35,962 nucleotides of DNA from Prevotella sp. (GCA_017964785.1 JAGCRH010000134.1:1-35962); one strand, 5' to 3'. Shown: positions 13,509-22,562, counted from the first letter of the stretch. Notes: generated by a model not told the origin, from the sequence alone. Translations and numbers: made by a program.

Positions 13509-14735
13509 CTATCTTAATTCTATCTGGCGATAACTGACCAGTCGCCAAGTCCTTTCTCCCGTTCCTTTATAATAGGCATAGGCCTGATAGCGGTTTTCTG
13601 TCTGGAAGAAGTTTCCTTCCGAGGGTAGGAAGGTGGTGCTGCCGTCGTCCTTCAACCACAGATATTGGTAGTTGTAGTAGCCTTGCTTTTGCAGGATGCG
13701 GGTATGATACATGCCTTCTTCCTCGTCGTATGCCATTACATAGTTGTAGATGTTGTCATCGGTAGTCCATTGGCCGTCGATGATGACTTTTCCTTCTGGG
13801 AGTCTGGGGGCCTTCAGACGATAGTTTATCCATACATAGTCGCTGATAATGTCGTTTTCACGATTGTCGCTGTTGCGGATGTAGAATGCACCGTCGGCAT
13901 CCTCGTCGTATATGTAGTTGGGCCTTGGCTCGTTCATAAACGGGAAGGCCTGATAGTAAGTGCCGTCCCATCGGATGAAGTCAATACCCATAGTAGGGTG
14001 ACTCACATCAAGTACCTCAAACTTGTGGTACTCATTCCCTGCATCGAAGATGAGGGCTTTGTTGTGCGTCCATTCCAGTCCATTGGCATTTTGGAAGTTG
14101 GGCTTGACATTTTCTCTGGCGTTCCCTCCATTCTGCATGATAACGGTCTTGATCTGATCTTCGGGGTTGGTCACAAGCAAACCGCTATATCCCAGTTTCA
14201 TCGACACCTGCTGATGACTATCGTTCAAATCGATGTCTGTATTAGTGGTCACGCTGAGAGATAGGTTCATTATCTGCTCTGTTACCATAAATTCCACTGT
14301 CAGGTTCTCTTCGTTGTCATTGTCATCGTCGAATATATGCAGACGGTAGTTGCCGCTCATCTTCAGGCGACAACGCTCATTGGGTATCTGCAGATGATAG
14401 TGGGTATAGGCCACCGTTGTGTTCACCGAGTTCTCATAATTGTCGATGGGATTATTGTTAAACCCTTCCAACCAGTCACTTTCAAAGATTTCCTCGGAAG
14501 TGGTCCAGTCGGCCTCGCAGTGTTCCACCTTATATATATATCTATGGTAGATGTGGGAGAGTTCGTCGAAAGAGATGTTCAGTATATCATCTGTACCTAA
14601 GCGCATGACAGCGGGTGAGAGCCAGTCCTGGTTTACCACAACCTGTAAAGACCTGATTTGTGGATCGTGAATCTTGCTTTTGGCAAAGGCCATCAGCGGC
14701 ATCAGCAGCATGGTGATGATGAGTAGTCGTTTCAT
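13509..14735 (-). CDS. Type IX secretion system plug protein (DUF5103)
   Basis: 408 aa. Signal peptide at 1-18 (MKRLLIITMLLMPLMAFA). The body is beta-rich with features of DUF5103: HDPQIRSLQVVVNQDWLSPAV, DILNISFDELSH, YKVEHCEADW, IHYHLQIPNE-like NERCRLKMSGNYRLHI, and a C-terminal Ig-like part with YNYVMAYDEEEGMYHT and GYYNYQYLW. In the T9SS, members of this family close the SprA translocon channel when it carries no cargo (established for the Flavobacterium plug). It is the last gene of a tight minus-strand run, 9 nt after fbp. Its stop codon is one nt from that of the convergent fusion gene, with no terminator between them. Confidence 0.88.
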   Translation of the reverse strand: MKRLLIITMLLMPLMAFAKSKIHDPQIRSLQVVVNQDWLSPAVMRLGTDDILNISFDELSHIYHRYIYKVEHCEADWTTSEEIFESDWLEGFNNNPIDNYENSVNTTVAYTHYHLQIPNERCRLKMSGNYRLHIFDDDNDNEENLTVEFMVTEQIMNLSLSVTTNTDIDLNDSHQQVSMKLGYSGLLVTNPEDQIKTVIMQNGGNARENVKPNFQNANGLEWTHNKALIFDAGNEYHKFEVLDVSHPTMGIDFIRWDGTYYQAFPFMNEPRPNYIYDEDADGAFYIRNSDNRENDIISDYVWINYRLKAPRLPEGKVIIDGQWTTDDNIYNYVMAYDEEEGMYHTRILQKQGYYNYQYLWLKDDGSTTFLPSEGNFFQTENRYQAYAYYKGTGERTWRLVSYRQIELR

Positions 14736-14744
14736 TTCGTTCTA

Positions 14745-16736
14745 CTAACTACGTTTCTCGGTGATGATGCCGTGACGATAGGCATAGAGCAGTTCTTTTA
14801 GGTCTGCTATCTGAGCCCGCAGTTCCTTGCCTTTGTCCGTATCGGCTACGAGCATACGGTGGGCTGACATCTCCACAATCTGTGTGGTCGATTTGATGTC
14901 TGTTCCATTGACTATCGCTTCACGGGCAGAAGTAAACGGTGCGTGCTGCACAAGTTGGAAACCACGTGAGTGATAGACGAGGGTGTAGCCTGCAATACCT
15001 GTCTCAGAGTGGTAGGCTTCAGAGAATCCTCCGTCAATGACCATCAGTTTACCGCCTGCCTTGATGGGGTTCTCGCCCTTTGAGGCGTGGACAGGTACGT
15101 GACCGTTAATGATATGTCGGTTCTCGCCCTTGACCTCAAAGGCATCGAGGATACGGTCGCATATTTCTTCGGAGTCACGGAGTTTGAAGTAGTTGCCTTT
15201 TTCCTCTTTATAGGTCTCTTTGTCTTTAAGGAAGTAACGCTCGAAGGTGGCCATCTTTGACTTGTCAAAGAGAGGGGAGTTTTTGCCACACCAGAGGTAG
15301 AGGAAGTAGTCGCGGGCATAGTCACGAGGATATTCATCCGCCGGGCCTGCGTTAGAGTTGAAGGCTGCGCGGATCATCATGCCGATGTTGTGCATCAGGT
15401 CTTTGCCGCTATATTTCTTGCCAGGATAGATTTCCACCTCTTTCAGTGAGCCGTCGTCATTGAGGGGAATGCTCGCATGAAAAAGCAGGTTGGAATTGCT
15501 GATGGCATACATACACCCATGAGAGAGGATGGTGCGGATATGCTTCTGCAGTTTCTCACTGATACGGAAGGAGTGGTGGAGTTTCTCCATCAACTGCCAT
15601 TCCTCTTCGGTAAAGGCATTGGGATCAGACGGGTCGATGGTGGGGAAGTTGCAGGAACGCATCTCGTATGCCTTCCCGTCTATCGTGCAGATGCTACGCT
15701 GGTAGTCTACGTGGTTGAAGAGACTGCGATCCTGCATCTGCCATTCGGGATGACGACCAAAGATCTTAGCCTCCTCCTTGAGTTGGAGGACGGTAATGGC
15801 CTTATGCATCTTCGCCGTCAACTGACGGGTCTTTTCGTCAATGTCATTATCACGTAAGAGTATAGGTAAGAATTCCTCACAGGGGTCATCACCATAGACC
15901 TCTAAAGCAAAAGTGGCCAGTGGCACAAGGTTGATGCCGTACTCCTCAAGGGTGGCGAGGTTAGCATAACGCAGACTAAGACGTAGCACGTTACAGATAC
16001 AGGCATTATTGCCAGCCGAGGCTCCCATCCAGAGAATATCATGATTGCCCCACTGAATGTCCCAGGAGTGATACTGCCGCAGCGTCTCCATGATCTTATG
16101 AGCCCCAGGGCCACGATCGTATATATCACCGAGAATGTGCAACTGGTCGATGGCGAGGCGTTGTATCACGTTACAGATAGCCTCGATAAAGGCATCGGCA
16201 CGTCCCGTTGAGATGATAGTATCGACGATGACAGCCACATAGGCTGCCTTATCCTGGTCGTCGGTACGTTCGTGGAGCAGTTCCTCGATGATATAGGAGA
16301 AATCATCGGGCAGCGACTTACGTACCTTGCTGCGTGTGTATTTACTACTGACATCACGGCACACTCGTACCAGTTGGTGAATAGTGATGCGGTACCAGTC
16401 GTCAAGGTCTGTCTCCTGTGCTTTGATAAGTTCCAATTTCTGCTCAGGGTAGTAGATCAGGGTGCAGAGTTCTTTCTTCTCCGACTCACGGATGGTGTTG
16501 CCGAAGAGTTCGTTCACCTTACGCTTGATATTGCCTGAAGCATTCTTGAGCACGTGCTGGAAGGCCTCACTCTCACCATGTATGTCGGCCAAGAAATGCT
16601 CTGTGCCTTTGGGCAGGTTCATGATGGCCTCCAGATTGATGATTTCCTTTGCGGCATCAGCGATGGTGGGAAATGATTGCGAAAGCAGTTGCAGATAGTG
16701 TCTGTCTGCCTGATTGTAAGGGTGTTTAGATGTCAT
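14745..16736 (-). CDS. fbp: Class III fructose-1,6-bisphosphatase
   Basis: 663 aa, full length for the Firmicutes/Bacteroidetes class III enzyme (about 640-670). It hydrolyses fructose-1,6-bisphosphate to fructose-6-phosphate in gluconeogenesis. Metallophosphatase motifs are clear: FLADIHGESEAF (D51, H53), GDIYDRGPG (203-211) and WGNHD (229-233); INGHVPVHASKGENPIKAGGKLMVIDGGFS near the C-terminus completes the metal site and is diagnostic for the class. Its start overlaps the stop of the glycosyltransferase upstream (ATGA), showing translational coupling. Confidence 0.96.
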   Translation of the reverse strand: MTSKHPYNQADRHYLQLLSQSFPTIADAAKEIINLEAIMNLPKGTEHFLADIHGESEAFQHVLKNASGNIKRKVNELFGNTIRESEKKELCTLIYYPEQKLELIKAQETDLDDWYRITIHQLVRVCRDVSSKYTRSKVRKSLPDDFSYIIEELLHERTDDQDKAAYVAVIVDTIISTGRADAFIEAICNVIQRLAIDQLHILGDIYDRGPGAHKIMETLRQYHSWDIQWGNHDILWMGASAGNNACICNVLRLSLRYANLATLEEYGINLVPLATFALEVYGDDPCEEFLPILLRDNDIDEKTRQLTAKMHKAITVLQLKEEAKIFGRHPEWQMQDRSLFNHVDYQRSICTIDGKAYEMRSCNFPTIDPSDPNAFTEEEWQLMEKLHHSFRISEKLQKHIRTILSHGCMYAISNSNLLFHASIPLNDDGSLKEVEIYPGKKYSGKDLMHNIGMMIRAAFNSNAGPADEYPRDYARDYFLYLWCGKNSPLFDKSKMATFERYFLKDKETYKEEKGNYFKLRDSEEICDRILDAFEVKGENRHIINGHVPVHASKGENPIKAGGKLMVIDGGFSEAYHSETGIAGYTLVYHSRGFQLVQHAPFTSAREAIVNGTDIKSTTQIVEMSAHRMLVADTDKGKELRAQIADLKELLYAYRHGIITEKRS

Positions 16737-17809
16737 ATTGTCAGATGGTTAGTAATCAGTTTGCGTATTTGTTGTGTTCCCCTGTCGTCTGCCGACGGTA
16801 GGGGCATATAACCTTCTTCCAAGAGTGTCTGTTCTTGCAGGATCTGCATGAGTCGTGAGGCATATTTCAACAGTTTCTTTTCTTCGAGGGCCTGTTTTAA
16901 CAGGTTATCATCAATCGTGTCCCGTCGCAGTTCGCGGGCCAGTTCAATGAGATGCAGCAACAGGGGTTGCTTCTCTATCTGACAGATCATACGCACCAGA
17001 TAGTCCGTCTCGTCGCCCTTGTATTCTCCAATGATATCCTTCAGCGGCACAGATTGCTGCCAGTTGTCTGGAAAGTAGGCCGTAATCTTGGAGGTGTCGA
17101 GACTGGGTGTCTCCAGACCGAGAATACTGATGCCGTAATCTACGTAATTACGGATGTTTTCGTGTTCGGCATATATCAGTAGCCTGCGCCAGTCAGTCTC
17201 CTGACTGCAGACCACCGGTTCCTGAACCCATCGTTTGTCACCAGTTATACCTGCCTTGAGAATTACTGCCAACAGTTGTTTTGTAGTCTCATCCATCTGT
17301 TCCAGGACATTGGAGTCCATCACCTTCTGGTAGACGGCGAATGTTTGTGTACACATCTCCTGCGGGGTGAGGCTGTTGGTGATTATGCAGTTGCGGATCA
17401 CCTCTATGCGCTGGTTCCATTTCAATAGTCTGAGGTGTTTCTGCTCCATATTGCCAAAGGCAATGACAGCATAGGTGCATTCAACGCTCCTCTTTTGCCA
17501 AAGCAGAGTCTTGTGCAGTTTCTCCTGCAACGATTTCTCCTCAAGTATCCATGGCTCCAGTTGTCCGTGTGGAGAGAGGATAATGCGTGCACCGTTCTTG
17601 CGGGCGGCATTGGCGGCATTCACAATGGCATATTGCCAACATCCGTGACAGTGTACGATGTCTGGCTTCATCTGTCGGCAGATGGTCTTGAAGTCGCTGG
17701 GTGAGTCCGTGGCTCTGACATCGGCACTATGGCGCATACCCTCTAACAATATATTGACATGCTTGGCAATCATATTGTCTGACTTCGGGTATATATGCAG
17801 TACCTTCAT
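16733..17809 (-). CDS. Glycosyltransferase family 4-like protein lacking the usual nucleotide-binding C-terminal domain
   Basis: 358 aa. The first 150 residues fit the GT4-type acceptor-binding Rossmann domain: MKVLHIYPKSDNMIAKHVNILLEGM, KPDIVHCHGCWQY, GARIILSPHGQLEPWILEEKS, and IEVIRNCIITNSL at about 135-147, where the second domain would normally begin. The rest is not a recognisable Glycos_transf_1 domain: the EX7E nucleotide-sugar motif is absent and the sequence is mainly helical (WRRLLIYAEHENIRNYVDYGISIL, LLHLIELARELRRD). It may be inactive, act with a partner, or carry out something else. It lies between a GT2 gene and fbp in one operon, so a role in surface glycan assembly with the GT2 protein is plausible but not shown. 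Confidence 0.7.
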   Translation of the reverse strand: MKVLHIYPKSDNMIAKHVNILLEGMRHSADVRATDSPSDFKTICRQMKPDIVHCHGCWQYAIVNAANAARKNGARIILSPHGQLEPWILEEKSLQEKLHKTLLWQKRSVECTYAVIAFGNMEQKHLRLLKWNQRIEVIRNCIITNSLTPQEMCTQTFAVYQKVMDSNVLEQMDETTKQLLAVILKAGITGDKRWVQEPVVCSQETDWRRLLIYAEHENIRNYVDYGISILGLETPSLDTSKITAYFPDNWQQSVPLKDIIGEYKGDETDYLVRMICQIEKQPLLLHLIELARELRRDTIDDNLLKQALEEKKLLKYASRLMQILQEQTLLEEGYMPLPSADDRGTQQIRKLITNHLTI

Positions 17810-17825
17810 GATGGAGAAAGGATAA

Positions 17826-18458
17826 CTAATTGCTGTTCTGGCACATCACAGCCAGTCTGAGACCCATCAAACGGCGGAAGCCAATCTTCTGTTCGAAATA
17901 CTTCAGGAGGTCGTGGGCCTTATTGGTCTTCACAACGATGAAGTCATATTTGCCACGCAGGTATTTCAGGTGTTTCCCCTTATGGCCGTCAGCCCTTTTC
18001 CGTTCTGCCTTTCTGATAAGACGGCGTGCCTGGGTGATATCATCGAAGAGTTGTATCTTAGTACCTTTCTTCCGATAATAGCCAATCATAGCCTCTGTCG
18101 AGGAGTCCATACACTCGGAAATTTCTTTTAACCATTCTCCAGAGGGGGGCTGCTTGTGTATGTCTGTCAGTATAACCCATTCATTCTTAGCCGCTTTTAC
18201 TCCAATCGTTAGAGCCAGTTTCCGACGCATGATGTTACGGTCGGGCTTAGGAAGGAAAGTGTTGTAGAGGTGTGGGTTATCATGTCTGAACAGTTTCAGC
18301 ACATCTTCCGTATTATCGGTAGAAGACTCGTCAACGACAATGACTTCATAGCCTGGCTCATACGTCTGGGTAAGGAATGTGGGGAGGTTTTCTTCCAACT
18401 CCTGAGCATTGTCACAGACAGCCATGATAACGGAAAAACGGCATGCTTCTTTTGTCAT
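17826..18458 (-). CDS. Family 2 glycosyltransferase, short form
   Basis: 210 aa. A GT-A fold start is clear: FSVIMAVCDNAQELEENLPTFLTQTY then YEVIVVDESSTDNTEDVL (about 36-53), with nucleotide-binding D and the basic LALTIGVKAAKNEWVILTDIH. The usual metal-binding DxD position reads D-I-H, so the second acid is replaced by His. This may alter metal use or activity. The C-terminal part is rich in basic residues (RKAERKRADGHKGKHLKY), suggesting peripheral membrane contact. It probably adds a sugar to an envelope glycan; the acceptor is unknown. It lies 11 nt after lysA and 16 nt before the GT4-like gene. Confidence 0.8.
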   Translation of the reverse strand: MTKEACRFSVIMAVCDNAQELEENLPTFLTQTYEPGYEVIVVDESSTDNTEDVLKLFRHDNPHLYNTFLPKPDRNIMRRKLALTIGVKAAKNEWVILTDIHKQPPSGEWLKEISECMDSSTEAMIGYYRKKGTKIQLFDDITQARRLIRKAERKRADGHKGKHLKYLRGKYDFIVVKTNKAHDLLKYFEQKIGFRRLMGLRLAVMCQNSN

Positions 18459-18469
18459 GTTGGATTTGT

Positions 18470-19630
18470 TTATAAATCGTCGCTCATATAGCCTATTGGC
18501 AGTTTGCGACAGTTGTATTGAGAGGCCATGATCTCACCATAGGCTCCTGCAGAACGGATAGCCAACAGGTCGCCCCGACGGGTACCGTTCAGGTCTATTT
18601 GTTTGGCGAAGACATCTGTAGACTCACAGATGGGGCCTACCACGTCGTAGGTGTCATTGGGTTCCTCGCTGGTGATATTCTCAATCTTGTGATATGCCTG
18701 ATAGAGGGCTGGCCGGATGAGATCGGGGAATCCTGCATCTACAATGGCGAACTTCTTCAGGGCCCCTTTCTTAATATATAAGGTACGCGTGATAAGACTT
18801 CCGCATTGGGCCACCATTGCCCGTCCGAGTTCGAAGTGAAGCGTCTGACCAGGACGTAGTTTCAATTTCTTGGCGTAGGTATCGAAATAGGCCTTGAAAT
18901 CAGGAATAGGCAGACGGTTCGGATGTTCATAGTCCACGCCGAGGCCACCGCCCACATTGATGTGCTCTGCACGGATACGGTGACTGTCGAGGACGTTTTG
19001 TAGTTCGTTGACTCGGTTGCAGAGGGCCTCGAAATCTCCCATGTCAAGAATCTGCGAACCTATATGGAAATGCAGTCCCACGAATTTTACATTAGGTAGT
19101 TTCTCGGCCTCGGCTATTACGTCGAGCATGTCACGCATGGCAATGCCAAACTTGTTCTCTGCCAGTCCCGTCGTGATATTCGCATGGGTATGTGCTCCCA
19201 CATTGGGGTTCAGGCGGAAAGCCACGCGTGCCACTTTACCCTTGGCGGCAGCCAATTCGTTGATGACCTCGAGTTCGGGTATGCTCTCCACGTTAAAGCA
19301 GAAGATATCATTGTCCAGTCCGAGGTTGATTTCCCAATCAGCCTTGCCCACGCCGGCATAGACGATCTTATTTGTGGGGAAACCTGCCTTGACGACGGTT
19401 TCTATCTCACCACCACTGACGCAGTCGGCTCCCATGCGGGCCTCGCGGATAAGACGGAGAACTTTCGGGTTAGCATTGGCCTTGATGGCGTAGTGTACCA
19501 CAAAGCCCTCATGCCTGCCAGCCTCTTCGTTGATGGTGCTCAGTGTCTGGCGCAACACTTCCGCATCATAGTAGTAGAAGGGCGTCTGTATCGTCTGCAA
19601 TTTCTCTACGGGGAATTTTCCTTTGCCCAT
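18470..19630 (-). CDS. lysA: Diaminopimelate decarboxylase
   Basis: 386 aa. PLP-dependent alanine-racemase-type barrel that decarboxylates meso-diaminopimelate to lysine. The PLP lysine is K50 in VVHYAIKANANP. HIGSQI (189-194) and GGGLGVDY (227-234) bind the cofactor phosphate. C335 in CESTDVF is the acid-base residue from the partner subunit, and AGAYG (361-365) is conserved. It is somewhat shorter than the roughly 415 residues of many homologues but complete in motifs. It follows lysC by 30 nt on the same strand. Confidence 0.96.
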   Translation of the reverse strand: MGKGKFPVEKLQTIQTPFYYYDAEVLRQTLSTINEEAGRHEGFVVHYAIKANANPKVLRLIREARMGADCVSGGEIETVVKAGFPTNKIVYAGVGKADWEINLGLDNDIFCFNVESIPELEVINELAAAKGKVARVAFRLNPNVGAHTHANITTGLAENKFGIAMRDMLDVIAEAEKLPNVKFVGLHFHIGSQILDMGDFEALCNRVNELQNVLDSHRIRAEHINVGGGLGVDYEHPNRLPIPDFKAYFDTYAKKLKLRPGQTLHFELGRAMVAQCGSLITRTLYIKKGALKKFAIVDAGFPDLIRPALYQAYHKIENITSEEPNDTYDVVGPICESTDVFAKQIDLNGTRRGDLLAIRSAGAYGEIMASQYNCRKLPIGYMSDDL

Positions 19631-19660
19631 AATTAGTCTGTGTTGTGTTTTTGTCGGTTC

Positions 19661-20980
19661 CTATTTGTTGAAGATGGTGTCGCTGAGTTTTTGGAGGGCA
19701 CGCTTCTTGTCTTCCTCGCGAATGAGGAAGGAAATGTTGTAGTTTGAACCACCGTAACTCACCATACGTACGGGAATATCTTTCAGGGCATCGAGTGCCA
19801 ATGTCTCGAAGCCAATGTTCGACCAGTCGAGGTCGCCCACCACACAGATGATGCACATGCCAGTGTCGACAGTTACCGTACCGTACTTCTTCAGTTCGTC
19901 CACAATCTCACCCAGATGGGCAGAATTGTCGATACTCATCGAAACACCTACCTCGGAGGTACACACCATGTCGATTGGTGTTTGATAACTCTCGAAGATC
20001 TCGAATACTTTACGCAGGAAACCGGTGGCGAGTAACATCCTTGAAGACTTGATCTTGATGGCAATGATGTTGTCTTTGGCGGCAATGGCCTTGATTTTGC
20101 CGTATTCAGTGGCGTTACTAATAGTAGTGCCTTCGGCATCGGGATCCATCGTGTTCAGCAAGCGTACGGGTATGCCGGCATACTTTGCAGGCTGCACACA
20201 AGTGGGGTGGAGGATCTTAGCACCAAAGTAAGCCAACTCAGCGGCTTCCTCGAAATGCAACTGGTGTACAGGTTCTGTCTTATCTACCACACGGGGGTCG
20301 TTATTGTGCATACCGTCGATGTCCGTCCAGATCTGGATCTCCTCAGCCCCGATGGCAGCCCCCACCAGTGAGGCGGTATAGTCAGAACCGCCACGCTGTA
20401 AGTTGTCCACCTCGCCATAGGCATTACGGCAGATGAATCCCTGAGTAATATACACCTGTGCGCCCTCGTTGTCGGCGAGGATAGCGTTCAGTTTCTCCTT
20501 GATATAAACAGGATCCGGCTCGGAATTCTTATCCGTGCGCATAAAGTCGAGGGCGTTCAGCAATATGGCGTTGATACCCTGTTCCTTCATGTAGTTGGCC
20601 ACCATGTTGGTCGACATCATCTCACCCTGTGCCACGATACTCTTTTCCTCGAAACTAGTGAAAAGTTCCTTGGTAAACGAGCGCAGGTAGTCGAACTCTC
20701 CCTTTAGAAACTCACGGGTCGTCTGCTTCGTCTCATCCTTATTGTACAATTCCTCCACATGGCGCAGATATTTTTGTTCGAGACGGTTGATTACCTCATT
20801 AGCACCATCAGGGTTCTTCTTATAAAGATAATCGGAAATCTCGACAAGCGAGTTGGTGGTTCCTGACATGGCGGAGAGCACAACGAACACGGGTTCTCCT
20901 GACTTAGTGACGAGTTTGGTCACCTCTTTCATTCTCTCTGGGCTACCGACGGACGTGCCGCCGAATTTCATGACTTTCAT
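19661..20980 (-). CDS. lysC: Aspartate kinase
   Basis: 439 aa, monofunctional (no homoserine dehydrogenase domain). It phosphorylates aspartate, the entry step to lysine, threonine and methionine. The N-terminal kinase motif is MKVMKFGGTSVGSPERM (K5-S10). GGSDYTASLVGAAIGAEEIQIWTDIDGM forms the substrate and ATP pocket. Two ACT domains at about 305-439 (IKSSRMLLATGFLRKVFEIFE and GDLDWSNIGFETLALDAL) would give feedback control by an end product. It is followed by lysA; dapA is separate at 6938. The 47-nt spacer before it contains a 9-mer array rather than a TAnnTTTG promoter. Confidence 0.96.
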   Translation of the reverse strand: MKVMKFGGTSVGSPERMKEVTKLVTKSGEPVFVVLSAMSGTTNSLVEISDYLYKKNPDGANEVINRLEQKYLRHVEELYNKDETKQTTREFLKGEFDYLRSFTKELFTSFEEKSIVAQGEMMSTNMVANYMKEQGINAILLNALDFMRTDKNSEPDPVYIKEKLNAILADNEGAQVYITQGFICRNAYGEVDNLQRGGSDYTASLVGAAIGAEEIQIWTDIDGMHNNDPRVVDKTEPVHQLHFEEAAELAYFGAKILHPTCVQPAKYAGIPVRLLNTMDPDAEGTTISNATEYGKIKAIAAKDNIIAIKIKSSRMLLATGFLRKVFEIFESYQTPIDMVCTSEVGVSMSIDNSAHLGEIVDELKKYGTVTVDTGMCIICVVGDLDWSNIGFETLALDALKDIPVRMVSYGGSNYNISFLIREEDKKRALQKLSDTIFNK

Positions 20981-20995
20981 ATGCTTTGTTTTTTA

Positions 20996-21022
20996 TTCAA
21001 TTCGTGTAATTCGTTTAATTCG
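20996..21022. repeat. Three tandem 9-mers between ftsE and lysC
   Basis: TTCAATTCG, TGTAATTCG and TTTAATTCG lie head to tail in the 47-nt spacer. Together with similar short phased arrays elsewhere in the window they form a recurring junction feature; this one has a 9-nt rather than a 7-nt period. Confidence 0.6.
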
Positions 21023-21027
21023 TTGTC

Positions 21028-21786
21028 TTATATCTCCTCGCGCTCTGAGTACCTGACGGTAATTTCATCGGTGTCAGGCTCATCCACCAGTTGTATCTGG
21101 TTGAAGTCGCTGGTCACTTCCTCCATTTTGCCTCCGACACAGCGGTAGACGACCCCAGGATACTTGTCGAGCAATGGCATGTTATGGGTGGCCATCACTA
21201 CAGCGGTTCCTGTCTGACAGATTTGCCGAAGCAGTTCAATAATGTTTTCTGCAGTCTCAGTATCCAGGTTGCCTGTCGGCTCGTCGGCAATAATGAGTTT
21301 TGGCTGATTGAGGATGGCTCGTGCTATGGCTACGCGCTGCTGTTCGCCACCGGAGAGTTCGTGGGGCATCTTGTTGGCCTTGTTTTGCAACCCCACATCA
21401 GTAAGCACTTCGTTAATGCGCTGGTCTATCTCTTCCTTCTTCTTCCAGCCTGTTGCTTTTAGTACGAACTGCAAATTCTTATATACGGTACGATCACCTA
21501 ACAGTTGAAAGTCCTGGAAGACGACCCCCATCTGTCGTCTGAGATTGGGGATGTCCTTCTGGCGCAGGCTGAGCAAATCATAGTCAAACACCTTAGCCTC
21601 GTCGGCTTCGTCCATATCCAATTCAAAATACAGGGTTCGTAACAGACTGGACTTTCCGGATCCTACGCGTCCTATGATATAGACAAACTCTCCTTCCTCC
21701 ACGTGGAAGTTCACATCCTTCAGCACACAGATACCATGTCGCTGATAGATATTCGCGTTCTTATAACTTATCAATAATTCACTCAT
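21028..21786 (-). CDS. ftsE: ABC transporter ATP-binding protein, FtsE-like
   Basis: 252 aa. Complete ABC ATPase: Walker A GRVGSGKS (39-46), Q-loop VVFQDFQLL (88-96), signature LSGGEQQR (144-151), Walker B LIIADEP (164-170) and switch H201. The layout IGRVGSGKSSLLRTLY and the YP.GVVYR.GG ending fit FtsE, which with FtsX couples division to peptidoglycan hydrolase activation. A C-terminal extension of about 25 residues (FNQIQLVDEPDTDEITVRYSE) goes beyond E. coli FtsE. ftsX is not adjacent, which is common in Bacteroidetes, but a LolD/MacB-type role cannot be excluded from sequence alone. It starts 3 nt after the hisIE stop. Confidence 0.85.
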   Translation of the reverse strand: MSELLISYKNANIYQRHGICVLKDVNFHVEEGEFVYIIGRVGSGKSSLLRTLYFELDMDEADEAKVFDYDLLSLRQKDIPNLRRQMGVVFQDFQLLGDRTVYKNLQFVLKATGWKKKEEIDQRINEVLTDVGLQNKANKMPHELSGGEQQRVAIARAILNQPKLIIADEPTGNLDTETAENIIELLRQICQTGTAVVMATHNMPLLDKYPGVVYRCVGGKMEEVTSDFNQIQLVDEPDTDEITVRYSEREEI

Positions 21787-21789
21787 CGC

Positions 21790-22446
21790 TTATTCCATCG
21801 TTCCTTTGGCTTTTGCCTCGCGGCGCTGCTTATCCCAATTAGGGTCGTGACGCTTCTGCAGTTCGGTGGCCACATCTTCTATGCGCAGCCCTTTGCTGGT
21901 CATCAGCACGATTAGGTGGTATAGCAGGTCAGAGGCTTCGTAAACCAACTTGTCCTTGCTACCATTAGTTGCCTCGATGACAGTCTCCAGGGCTTCTTCG
22001 CCTACCTTTTGGGCTATACGATTAATACCGTCCTTGAAGAGCGAGGTGGTATAACTCCCCTCAGGCATTTCCTCGTGGCGCTTGTTGATGAAGTCCTGCA
22101 ACTCGGTCAGAAAGAGTAGGGGATTACTTTCGTTGTCCTCTCCCCAGCAGGTGTCAGTGCCTTTATGACAGGTAGGCCCGTCTGGCAGTGCCTTCACCAG
22201 TAGCGTGTCGTTGTCACAGTCGACAGCAATACTCACCAGATTCAGGAAGTTTCCGCTGGTCTCACCCTTTGTCCATAGACACTCGCGACTGCGACTCCAA
22301 AAAGTCACCTTCTTCGTAAGCAGTGTTTTGTCATAAGCCTCTTTGTTCATATAGCCCAGCATCAGCACGTTCTTTGTCTTGGCATCCTGTATGATGGCGG
22401 GCACCAGTCCGCCGCTCTTTTCAAAATTAATCTCCATTTCTTTCAT
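21790..22446 (-). CDS. hisIE: Bifunctional phosphoribosyl-AMP cyclohydrolase / phosphoribosyl-ATP pyrophosphatase
   Basis: 218 aa from the ATG at 22446. A TTG seven codons upstream keeps the frame open but lies inside the -7 box and is rejected. It performs histidine steps 2 and 3. The HisI half (about 1-108) has FWSRSRECLWTKGETSGN and the metal site D76, D78, D80 with C93 and C100 (DCDNDTLL, GPTCHKGTDTCW). The HisE half (about 112-205) has SYTTSLFKDG, QKVGEEALETVIEA and YEASDLLYHLIVLM. It is the only histidine gene in the window and heads an eight-gene operon of mixed function. Confidence 0.96.
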   Translation of the reverse strand: MKEMEINFEKSGGLVPAIIQDAKTKNVLMLGYMNKEAYDKTLLTKKVTFWSRSRECLWTKGETSGNFLNLVSIAVDCDNDTLLVKALPDGPTCHKGTDTCWGEDNESNPLLFLTELQDFINKRHEEMPEGSYTTSLFKDGINRIAQKVGEEALETVIEATNGSKDKLVYEASDLLYHLIVLMTSKGLRIEDVATELQKRHDPNWDKQRREAKAKGTME

Positions 22447-22464
22447 TGTTACACAATTTGGCTG

Positions 22465-22496
22465 CAAAGTTACGAATAAGCGAGCGAAAAACCAAA
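22465..22496 (-). promoter_or_regulatory. Consensus promoter of the hisIE operon
   Basis: On the minus strand TTTG (22493-22496), a 20-nt spacer, then TAACTTTG (22465-22472): a full match. It appears to drive the whole run from hisIE to the T9SS plug gene, since no other consensus promoter was found inside it. Confidence 0.85.
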
Positions 22497-22522
22497 TATA
22501 AATAAAAATAAATCACGAATTT

Positions 22523-22554
22523 TTTGGTGTTTTACTCGATTTACATTATCTTTG
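22523..22554 (+). promoter_or_regulatory. Consensus promoter of the RsbW-like operon
   Basis: TTTG at 22523-22526, 20 nt, TATCTTTG at 22547-22554. It lies 8 nt before the ATG at 22563, so the transcript is nearly leaderless. It is divergent from the hisIE promoter, with only 26 nt between the two -33 boxes. Confidence 0.85.
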
Positions 22555-22562
22555 CACTCGAT

